This document shows positions 57,602 through 64,000 of a stretch of DNA of 64,000 nt, piece after piece. The translations under genes and the position numbers were made by a program. The stretch covers positions 1,674,997 to 1,738,996 of the forward strand of contig NZ_BLPF01000002.1 of NCBI RefSeq assembly GCF_011764425.1. The letters run 5' to 3'. The stretch is from Phytohabitans houttuyneae (lineage in GTDB: Bacteria > Actinomycetota > Actinomycetes > Mycobacteriales > Micromonosporaceae). Positions within the stretch are counted from its first letter, which is position 1. Every line of letters begins with the position of its first letter. Under the pieces are notes generated by a model, which saw only the letters and a list, made by a program, of their open reading frames with translations, was not told the origin of the DNA and did no database searches.

Positions 57602-58796
57602 GCCTGGAGCGGCCGCGCGGGTCGGTCGCCAGCAGGACGAGCAGGCCGGCGAGGCACAGGGCCGAGGCGATGAGGAACGCGTACCGGTAGCCGAAGCGCT
57701 GGGACAGGCCGAACAGCGGACCGGCCAGCATCGCGCCGACCGGGAACGAGTTGATGAACAGCGTCGTCACCCGCCCGGGCTGCTCCGGCAGCATGTCCTG
57801 CATGTAGGAGATGCCGAGGCCGGCCACCGCCGCGATGAAAGCCGCGTTGAGGATCTGGGCGCCACCCAGCGCCCAGACCGACGGCGTGATCGTGGCGAAC
57901 GCGTAGTACGCGACACCGCAGCCCGCCCCGGCGAGCACCAGCACGCGGATCCGGATCCGGCTCGCCAGCACGCCGAGGCTGAGCATGAGCGGGATCTCCA
58001 GCGCGGCGCACAGGCCGAGGATCAGGCCCGCGTCGGTCGCGTCGCCGCCCAGGTCGGCGTCGATGTACAGCGGCAACGCCTGCACGCACAGGGTCATCGG
58101 GCACTGCAGGAGCGTGAACGCCGCCGCGGTCCTCAACAGCGTCGAGCGGGAGGCCGATGGCGTGCCGGCGAGATCGGGCGCCGGTCCTGCCGTCGACAGT
58201 GGAGCGTCCACTTTGTGCAGAAGGAGCACGGCGATGAGCGCCGCGACCACGTACATCGCGGCGGCCGCGACGAAGATGGAGGCGAAACCGCCGGCCCGCA
58301 GCAGGATGGCGGCGAGCGGCGGCCCGGCGACCCAGGACGCCGAAAAGACCGTCCGAAGTGTACTGATGCCCATCGCCGCGCTGGCGCCGCCGCGGGTCAG
58401 GTGTTGCCGGGCGTAGGCGAGCGCCTGCGGAAACAGCGCGCCGGCCAGCGCGGTCGCCGTCGCCGTCAGCGCGAGCAGCGCCCAGTAGTCGCGCACGAAA
58501 GCGGTCAGGCCCATTCCGACCAGGCCCGCCACGGACGTGGCGACCAGCAGCTCTCGCCGGATCGCGCGCCGGTCGGACAACCGGCCGACCAGCGTCGCCG
58601 CGACCACGCCGGACAGCGGCGCGACGATCAGGAAGACCGTCAGCTGGACCGGGCTGGCCCGGACCGCCGTGCTCAGAAACAGCGCGCGGAACGGCTCGAC
58701 CACCGCGCCGGAGACGCCGATCGCGAAGAAGAGCAGACCGAGGGGGAGCAGGGCCCGACCGCCGCGCCGCGATCGCGGCACCACACCCACGGCCAT
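57573..58796 (-). CDS. MFS transporter, sugar-efflux (SET)-like
   Basis: A 407-residue protein with 12 membrane helices. VGRLSDRRAIRRELL (about 70-84) is the MFS motif between helices 2 and 3. SGAVVEPFRALFLS at the start and the FPQALAYARQHL segment resemble SET-family sugar-efflux and drug-efflux transporters. Long acidic loop LHKVDAPLSTAGPAPD lies between the two six-helix halves. The ATG at 58796 directly precedes the basic N-terminus; 11 more residues are possible upstream. The substrate cannot be predicted. Confidence 0.85.
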   Translation of the reverse strand: MAVGVVPRSRRGGRALLPLGLLFFAIGVSGAVVEPFRALFLSTAVRASPVQLTVFLIVAPLSGVVAATLVGRLSDRRAIRRELLVATSVAGLVGMGLTAFVRDYWALLALTATATALAGALFPQALAYARQHLTRGGASAAMGISTLRTVFSASWVAGPPLAAILLRAGGFASIFVAAAAMYVVAALIAVLLLHKVDAPLSTAGPAPDLAGTPSASRSTLLRTAAAFTLLQCPMTLCVQALPLYIDADLGGDATDAGLILGLCAALEIPLMLSLGVLASRIRIRVLVLAGAGCGVAYYAFATITPSVWALGGAQILNAAFIAAVAGLGISYMQDMLPEQPGRVTTLFINSFPVGAMLAGPLFGLSQRFGYRYAFLIASALCLAGLLVLLATDPRGRSRLSSPRPSSP

Positions 58797-58839
58797 GGAA
58801 CGCAGGGTAGCGCCAGCACCGATCGACAACCATGCATTT

Positions 58840-59262
58840 TTAGGGCGGGGTCGCCTGTACGCGGCCGGCGACCACGCGGGTGCGCAGGAGCGGCTGGCCG
58901 GTGGCGGCGGGACCGTGCACGACGGCGCCGTCGGTGAGCCTGAAGGTGCTGCCGTGCCACGGGCAGACCATGCAGTCGGCGCCGTCCACTGTGGTCAGTT
59001 CGCCGTCGGCGAGTGGGCCGGTCTGGTGGCCGCAGTGCGCGATCATCGCGGTCATCCCGGCGTCGGTGCGGGTGACCAGCACCGGCACCTCGCCGATGCG
59101 GGCGGCCAGTGGCCTGCCGCCGGTGAGGGCGTCCTGCGCGCACAGGTCCTGCCAGCCCTGCGGCGCTGGATTCCCGCCGCGATGCCGGGCAAACGCGGCC
59201 GCGCCCGGTCTGCCCGGCCGGAACGGTGACAGGCCGAGACCGAACCAGCAGCGCGACCGCAT
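58840..59262 (-). CDS. Rieske [2Fe-2S] protein
   Basis: A 140-residue protein with a Rieske cluster-binding pattern: Cys and His in AHCGHQTGPL, and Cys and His in CMVCPWHGSTF. GPAATGQPLLRTRVVAGRV forms the last strands. The first 35 residues (rich in Arg, Pro, Gly) are unlike the conserved domain. Related proteins often carry an N-terminal membrane domain (DUF2231), so this may be a shortened form. The ATG lies three bases after the LysE stop, so the two share an operon. A ferredoxin-like electron carrier role is inferred. Confidence 0.8.
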   Translation of the reverse strand: MRSRCWFGLGLSPFRPGRPGAAAFARHRGGNPAPQGWQDLCAQDALTGGRPLAARIGEVPVLVTRTDAGMTAMIAHCGHQTGPLADGELTTVDGADCMVCPWHGSTFRLTDGAVVHGPAATGQPLLRTRVVAGRVQATPP

Positions 59263-59265
59263 AGG

Positions 59266-59853
59266 TCAGCCGGCCAGGACGGTGAACAGGCCGAGACCGA
59301 AGTAGATCGAGGCGACCACGCGGTTCCCGGACGCCCGGCGGCGCAGCCACGGGCCGATCGCGTTGGCGGCCAGGCAGTAGGTGATGTCGGCGGCCAACGC
59401 CAGCGCGAAGAGGACCGCGCCGAACAGCGGCAGCTCGCTCTCCGAGCGGACGAACTGGGGCAGGAACGCCAGGAAGAACAGCACGACCTTCGGGTTGAGC
59501 GCGTTGATGAGCGCGCCGTCCAGGAAGAGCCGGGCGGGCGAGGCCGGCCGCACGGTCTCGGTGCCGGGCCCGGCCTTGCTGCGCAGCGCCTGTACGCCGA
59601 GGTAGACCAGGTAGCCGACGCCGGCGTACTTGACCACGGTGAAGGCGACCGGCGAGGCGGCCACGAGCGCGGCCACCCCGATACCGGCGAGCGCGATGTG
59701 CAGCAGTGTGCCGGCCTCGACGCCGAGCGCCGACGCGAGCCCCGCGCGGAGCCCCTGCGCGGCGGTCCGGGTGACGATGAAGATCATGTTCGGTCCCGGT
59801 ATCGCGATGAGCGTCAGCGAGGCGAGCGTGAAGGCGATCATCCGGCTGGTCAT
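59266..59853 (-). CDS. LysE/RhtB-family amino-acid exporter
   Basis: A 195-residue membrane protein with six helices. IPGPNMIFIVTRTAAQGLRAG (residues 18-38) is the family signature with the conserved PGP, and GALINALNPKVVLFFLAFLP is the second hallmark segment. The ATG at 59853 has AGGAGG a few bases upstream. It is divergent from a MocR-type regulator gene that is likely to control it. The exported amino acid or analogue cannot be told. Confidence 0.9.
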   Translation of the reverse strand: MTSRMIAFTLASLTLIAIPGPNMIFIVTRTAAQGLRAGLASALGVEAGTLLHIALAGIGVAALVAASPVAFTVVKYAGVGYLVYLGVQALRSKAGPGTETVRPASPARLFLDGALINALNPKVVLFFLAFLPQFVRSESELPLFGAVLFALALAADITYCLAANAIGPWLRRRASGNRVVASIYFGLGLFTVLAG

Positions 59854-59939
59854 TTCTCCTCCTGCGGCAGGGCGGTGAAGGTCCTGACCAGTAGTCTTCG
59901 GAAGATCGAGGAGGGTCACCCGGGCCATTGGAGGCGGAA

Positions 59940-61352
59940 GTGGACCGGTTGTGGGCGGCGCCTGAGCTGCTGGAGGTGCTCGGCGACTGGGCCGACCGGC
60001 CCGGCCCGATGTACCAGCGGCTCTCCGCCGCCGTCCGCGACGCCGTGGCGCAGGGCAACCTGGTCGCCGGCGACCGGCTCCCCTCCGAGCGAGACCTGGC
60101 CAAGGCGCTCGCGGTCAGCCGCGCCACCGTGGTGTCCGCGTACGACGACCTGCGCGCCGAGTCCATTGTGGACAGCCGGCAGGGCAGCGGCACAAGGGTC
60201 CGCCGCGGGGTGGCGCCGGAGCGCACGGGGCGCGTGCACGGCGGTACGGCGACCGCGATCGTGCAGCGGCTGATCGACACGCCGGGCGAGATGATCTCGT
60301 TGGGCAACGTGACGGCTCCCGGGCTGGACCTGCTCACCGAGGAGCTGCACGGGCTGGTGCGCGAGGACCTGGCGCAGGTGCTGGGGGAGTCCGGCTACCA
60401 CCCGCGTGGCCTGCCGCGGCTGCGCGAGGCGATTGCCGCCCGGTACGCCGCCGCGGGCCTCGCCACCACCGCCGACCAGCTCGTCGTGACCACCGGGGCG
60501 AGCCAGGCGATCGCCCTGGTCACCCAGCTGCTGCTGACCCGCGGCAGCACGGTGGTGGTCGAGTCGCCGAGCTGGCCAGGCTGCCTCGACGCGCTCCGGG
60601 CCGCCGGGGTGCGCCTTGTCGGGGTGCCCCTGGACGACGAGGGCATCCGGCCCGACCTGCTGGCGCGGGCACTGCCCGAGCACCGCCCCGACCTCGTCTA
60701 CGTGATGCCGAACGCGCACAACCCGACCGGCGTCACGATGTCCGCGCCCCGGCGGCGGCAGGTGGCCGACCTCGCCGCCCGGCACGGCGTACCGGTGCTG
60801 GAGGACAGCCCCGACCCCGGCCTCGATCCGTTGCCGGTCGCGGCGTTCAGCCCGGGGGTGACGCTGACGCTGGGCTCGCTGACCAAGCCGGTGTGGGCGG
60901 GCCTGCGGATCGGCTGGGTACGCGCGCCGGCCGACGTGGCCGCCCGCCTCGCCCGGCTCAAGGCGCTGGCCGACCTCGGCTCGCCGGTGCTCGACCAGGC
61001 GCTCGCCGCCCGCCTGCTGCCCCGGCTGGACGCGCTGACCGCGGAGCGCGAGGCGGCGTTGCGCGAGCGCCGGGACTTTCTCGAGGCGGCGCTTGCCGAG
61101 AGCCTGCCGGCGTGGCGGTGGCGGAGCCCGGCGGCCGGATCGTCACTGTGGATCGAGCTGCCGGGCGCGGACTCGGTCGCGTTCGCACAGGTGGCCCTGC
61201 GCCACGGGGTGGAGGTGGTGGCCGGCGCGGCGACCGACCCGACCGGCGCGCACGACTCGTACGTGCGGGTGGGGTTCAACTATCCGCCGCGGACGCTCGC
61301 CGCGATGGTCGACCGGCTGCGGCAGGCCTGGGAGGCGACCGGCCGCCGGTGA
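59940..61352 (+). CDS. MocR/GabR-type regulator (GntR HTH plus aminotransferase fold)
   Basis: A 470-residue protein. Residues about 20-90 are a GntR winged helix (LPSERDLAKALAVSRATVVSAYDDL). The rest is a fold-type I aminotransferase domain with YHPRGLPRLREAIAARYAA, PNAHNPTGVTM and the PLP-binding Lys in GSLTKPVWAGLRIGW. Such proteins use PLP as a sensing cofactor and regulate amino-acid or vitamin B6 genes. GTG at 59940 is chosen over the TTG at 59928 because GGAGG (59930-59934) lies five bases before it. The divergent LysE-family exporter is the probable target. Confidence 0.9.
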   Translation: MDRLWAAPELLEVLGDWADRPGPMYQRLSAAVRDAVAQGNLVAGDRLPSERDLAKALAVSRATVVSAYDDLRAESIVDSRQGSGTRVRRGVAPERTGRVHGGTATAIVQRLIDTPGEMISLGNVTAPGLDLLTEELHGLVREDLAQVLGESGYHPRGLPRLREAIAARYAAAGLATTADQLVVTTGASQAIALVTQLLLTRGSTVVVESPSWPGCLDALRAAGVRLVGVPLDDEGIRPDLLARALPEHRPDLVYVMPNAHNPTGVTMSAPRRRQVADLAARHGVPVLEDSPDPGLDPLPVAAFSPGVTLTLGSLTKPVWAGLRIGWVRAPADVAARLARLKALADLGSPVLDQALAARLLPRLDALTAEREAALRERRDFLEAALAESLPAWRWRSPAAGSSLWIELPGADSVAFAQVALRHGVEVVAGAATDPTGAHDSYVRVGFNYPPRTLAAMVDRLRQAWEATGRR

Positions 61353-61383
61353 CACGCCCGACACGCCGGCACATCATGTGGTG

Positions 61384-61412
61384 TTGGCTTTTCCGTGCGG
61401 TACCCATATATG
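61384..61412 (+). promoter_or_regulatory. Putative promoter for the riboswitch-nrdA transcript
   Basis: TTGGCT (61384-61389) and TATATG (61407-61412) are spaced by 17 bases. Transcription would start near 61419, just before the cobalamin-aptamer sequence. The A/T-rich -10 stands out against the local base composition. Confidence 0.45.
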
Positions 61413-61429
61413 GTGTCGCTCGCAGCTGG

Positions 61430-61632
61430 TTCGGCCGTTCCGTGTGGAGGGTCGAGGCAAGAGGGAACCCCGGTGCGAGTCCGGGACTGCCCCGCAGCGG
61501 TGAGTGGGAACGACCGCCGTCATATGGCACTGGACCTTCGGGTCTGGGAAGCGACGGCCAGTAGGTGACCTCCGGGTCGCGCCCGCGAGTCCGAAGACCT
61601 GCCAGCGCGCCGCACGCCACCGGGCGTGCGGT
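61430..61632 (+). promoter_or_regulatory. Cobalamin (adenosylcobalamin) riboswitch
   Basis: Conserved aptamer parts appear in order: GCAAGAGGGAACCC (about 61457-61470), GGTGCGAGTCCGGGACTGCC (61472-61491) with CCCGCAGCGG after it, and the B12 box AGTCCGAAGACCTGCC at 61588-61603. Directly after the box, CCGCACGCC (61610-61618) and GGCGTGCGG (61623-61631) form a perfect nine-bp hairpin that could be part of the expression platform. nrdA begins about 120 bases further on. In Streptomyces coelicolor a B12 riboswitch represses the class I nrdABS operon when B12 allows the class II enzyme to work. The same logic is expected here. Confidence 0.92.
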
Positions 61633-61751
61633 GGTCGAAGGCCGCGCGGGACGGTCTGCGCCACAGCCGGGGCGGTGCGCCACGCACCGTGACCGGTGGC
61701 GTTCTCCTGCGCGTCCGCCGACCTGGGCAACCGGGTGCGAGGAGGGGGAAC

Positions 61752-64000
61752 ATGCAGGTCCGCAAGCGCAACGGCGACACCGAGCCGGTCGACGTCAACA
61801 AGATCGTCCGGGCGGTGGAGCGGTGGGTCGCCGACCTGGACGAGGTCGATCCGCTGCGGGTGGCCACCAAGACGATCAGCGGGCTGTACGACGGTGCTAC
61901 GACGGCCGAGCTGGACAAGCTGTCGATCCAGACGGCCGCCGAGCTGATCGGCGAGGAGCCGCAGTACTCGAAGCTGGCGGCGCGGCTGCTGTCGTCCTAT
62001 GTGGACAAGGAGGTGCGCGGCCAGGGGGTGGCCAGCTTCAGCCAGTGCGTCCGGTACGCGCACGGGCTGGGCCTGATCGGCGACGGCGTGGCCGGTTTCG
62101 TCTCCCGCAACGCGCGCAAGCTCGACGACGCCGTCGACCTGGCCGGCGACCTGCGCTTCGAGTACTTCGGGCTGCGCACCGTCGCCGACCGCTACCTGCT
62201 GCGCCACCCGCAGACCCGCCTTGTCGTGGAGACGCCGCAGTACTGGCTGCTGCGGGTGGCCTGCGGCCTGTCGCGGACGCCGGCCGAGGCGATCGGCTTC
62301 TACCGGCTGATGTCGAGCCTGGCGTACCTGCCGAGCTCGCCGACCCTCTTCAACTCCGGCACCCGGCACACCCAGATGTCCTCGTGCTTCCTGGTGGACT
62401 CGCCGCGCGACGAGCTGGACTCGATCTACGAGCGGTACCACCAGGTGGCGCGGCTGTCGAAGTTTTCCGGCGGCATCGGGATCTCCTGGAGCCGCATCCG
62501 CGGGCGCGGCGCGCTCATCCGCGGCACCAACGGCAGGTCGAACGGGATCGTGCCGTTCCTCAAGACGCTCGACGCCGGCGTGGCAGCGGTCAACCAGGGC
62601 GGCCGGCGCAAGGGCGCGGCGTGCGTGTACCTGGAGCCGTGGCACCCGGACATCGAGGAGTTTCTGGAGCTGCGGGACAACACCGGCGAGGAGGCGCGGC
62701 GCACCCACAACCTGAACCTCGCCAACTGGATACCGGACGAGTTCATGCGCCGGGTCGAGGCGGACGGCGAGTGGTCGCTGGTCGACCCGTCGGACGCGCC
62801 GGAGCTGCCGGACCTGTGGGGTGAGGAGTTCGACGAGGCGTACCGGGCCGCGGAGAAGAAGGCCGTCAAGACGGTCAAGGCGCGCGACCTGTACGGGCGG
62901 ATGATGCGCACGCTCGCGCAGACCGGCAACGGCTGGATGACGTTCAAGGACCCGTCGAACCGGCTGTCCAACCAGACCGGCGAGCCGGGCAACACCATCC
63001 ACCTGTCGAACCTGTGCACCGAGATCCTCGAGGTCAACAGCGACGACGAGACCGCGGTCTGCAACCTCGGCTCGATCAACCTCGGTGCGCACGTCACGGC
63101 CGACGGCGTCGACTGGGAGAAGCTGCGCGCGACCGTCGCCACCGCGGTCGTCTTCCTCGACCGGGTGATCGACCTCAACTACTACCCGAGCGCGCAGGCC
63201 GCCGCGTCGAACCCGCGGTGGCGTCCGGTCGGGCTCGGCCTGATGGGGTTGCAGGACGCGTTCTTCACGCTGCGCCTGCCGTTCGACTCGGCGCCGGCGC
63301 GGGAGCTGTCCACGCGGGTACAGGAGGAGATCTTCCTGACCGCGCTGGAGACCTCGGCCGGGCTCGCCGAGGAGCACGGGCCGCACCCGGCGTACCCGCA
63401 GACCCGCGCGGCCGGCGGCGCGCTGCACCCGGACCTGTGGGGCGTGGAGCCGACCCAGACGGAGCGCTGGGCGGCCCTGCGGGAGCGGGTCGCCGCGCAC
63501 GGCCTGCGCAACTCGCTGCTGGTGGCGATCGCGCCGACGGCGACGATCGCGTCGATCGCCGGCTGCTACGAGTGCATCGAGCCGCAGGTGTCCAACCTCT
63601 TCAAACGCGAGACGATGTCGGGCGAGTTCCTTCAGATCAACACCTATCTGGTACGGGAGCTGAAGGCCCGCGGCCTGTGGACCGCACCGATCCGGGAGCA
63701 GATCAAGCGGGCCGAGGGTTCCGTGCAGGGCATCGCCGACCTGCCGCAGGACGTGCGCGACCTGTTCCGCACCGCGTGGGAGCTGCCGCAGCGGGCCCTG
63801 ATCGACCTGGCCTCGGCCCGGGCGCCGTACGTGGACCAGTCCCAGTCGCTGAACCTGTTCATGAGCGCGCCGACGATCGGCAAGCTCTCCTCGATGTACC
63901 TGCACGCCTGGAAATCCGGCCTGAAGACCACCTACTACCTGCGGTCGCGGCCGGCGACCCGGATCCAGCAGGCGACCGTGGCGGTCACCCTCCCGACCGA
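61752..64000 (+). CDS. nrdA: Class I ribonucleoside-diphosphate reductase, alpha subunit (3' end beyond window)
   Basis: About 749 residues are visible and the gene runs off the window. An N-terminal ATP-cone (VRKRNGDTEPVDVNKIVRAV) gives allosteric control. Active-site parts match the class I enzyme: the reducing Cys in QMSSCFLVDS, the Asn-Cys-Glu triad in SNLCTEILEV (thiyl-radical Cys), the second reducing Cys in AVCNLGSINL, and the paired radical-transfer tyrosines in KTTYYLRSR. The paired tyrosines argue for class I rather than the B12-dependent class II enzyme. AGGAGG (61740-61745) lies six bases before the ATG. A beta-subunit gene is expected downstream, outside the window. Repression by the upstream cobalamin riboswitch is expected. 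Confidence 0.92.
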   Translation, partial: MQVRKRNGDTEPVDVNKIVRAVERWVADLDEVDPLRVATKTISGLYDGATTAELDKLSIQTAAELIGEEPQYSKLAARLLSSYVDKEVRGQGVASFSQCVRYAHGLGLIGDGVAGFVSRNARKLDDAVDLAGDLRFEYFGLRTVADRYLLRHPQTRLVVETPQYWLLRVACGLSRTPAEAIGFYRLMSSLAYLPSSPTLFNSGTRHTQMSSCFLVDSPRDELDSIYERYHQVARLSKFSGGIGISWSRIRGRGALIRGTNGRSNGIVPFLKTLDAGVAAVNQGGRRKGAACVYLEPWHPDIEEFLELRDNTGEEARRTHNLNLANWIPDEFMRRVEADGEWSLVDPSDAPELPDLWGEEFDEAYRAAEKKAVKTVKARDLYGRMMRTLAQTGNGWMTFKDPSNRLSNQTGEPGNTIHLSNLCTEILEVNSDDETAVCNLGSINLGAHVTADGVDWEKLRATVATAVVFLDRVIDLNYYPSAQAAASNPRWRPVGLGLMGLQDAFFTLRLPFDSAPARELSTRVQEEIFLTALETSAGLAEEHGPHPAYPQTRAAGGALHPDLWGVEPTQTERWAALRERVAAHGLRNSLLVAIAPTATIASIAGCYECIEPQVSNLFKRETMSGEFLQINTYLVRELKARGLWTAPIREQIKRAEGSVQGIADLPQDVRDLFRTAWELPQRALIDLASARAPYVDQSQSLNLFMSAPTIGKLSSMYLHAWKSGLKTTYYLRSRPATRIQQATVAVTLPT

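Noticed and set aside
61752-64000. Class II (B12-dependent) ribonucleotide reductase, suggested by the riboswitch
   Set aside because: The paired tyrosines near the visible end and the ATP-cone layout are those of the class I alpha subunit.

Overview
This is a very GC-rich stretch of an actinomycete chromosome. The gene content suggests a filamentous actinobacterium of the Micromonosporaceae/Streptomyces type: many GTG starts, leaderless promoters, secreted multidomain repeat proteins, HisKA_3/NarL signalling pairs, MmyB-type XRE regulators, and a class I ribonucleotide reductase behind a cobalamin riboswitch. The genus cannot be fixed from the sequence. No rRNA, tRNA or CRISPR array was recognised.

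Layout. 0-1.4 kb: an edge-truncated unknown gene, then an ArsR-type regulator with a VOC protein. 1.4-7.0 kb: module A, an LCAT-like lipase overlapping a caspase-STAND-WD40 protein. 7-8 kb: a divergent NAD-dependent epimerase. 8-23 kb: surface and secreted proteins. These are a DNRLRE/LamG protein with three C-terminal beta repeats, a 2,316-residue RHS/YD polymorphic toxin with a Hint domain, nuclease-like tip and adjacent immunity candidate, and a second protein with the same beta repeats. 23-27.5 kb: an XRE-nSTAND-transmembrane-WD40 sensor and a divergent orphan NarL regulator. 27.7-32.7 kb: a secreted sugar-dehydrogenase-like mosaic and an S1 protease relative lacking its serine. 32.8-37 kb: a NarL regulator, a membrane-only protein, a pseudokinase, a true histidine kinase and a GAF protein. 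37-40 kb: a membrane protein and an OmpR/histidine kinase pair. 40-45.7 kb: module B (caspase-STAND-WD40 plus LCAT-like lipase). 45.7-49.5 kb: a fibronectin-III protein, a stand-alone condensation domain, a repeat cluster, a truncated LuxR gene and an NTF2-like protein. 49.5-55.5 kb: module C (divergent alpha/beta hydrolase and a third caspase-STAND-WD40 protein). 55.6-61.4 kb: XRE regulator/aldo-keto reductase, an MFS exporter, a Rieske protein, a LysE exporter and a MocR-type regulator. 61.4 kb to the end: B12 riboswitch and nrdA.

The most striking feature is three separate copies in 55 kb of one two-gene theme: a caspase-like protease fused to a STAND NTPase and WD40 propeller, paired with a serine hydrolase of lipase type. 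Each copy has a different gene order. By analogy with bacterial STAND/NLR-like immune proteins and protease-activated effectors, I infer threshold-triggered suicide or defence modules in which the WD40 part senses, the NTPase oligomerises, the caspase cleaves, and the hydrolase attacks lipid or is the protease target.

A second pattern affects the annotation. At least six otherwise intact genes are broken by loss of exactly one base in a short G/C run, and two further single-base losses would fuse module C to its downstream reading frame. Uniform sign and context suggest sequencing or assembly errors rather than natural decay, so most of these genes are reported as coding with the shift marked.
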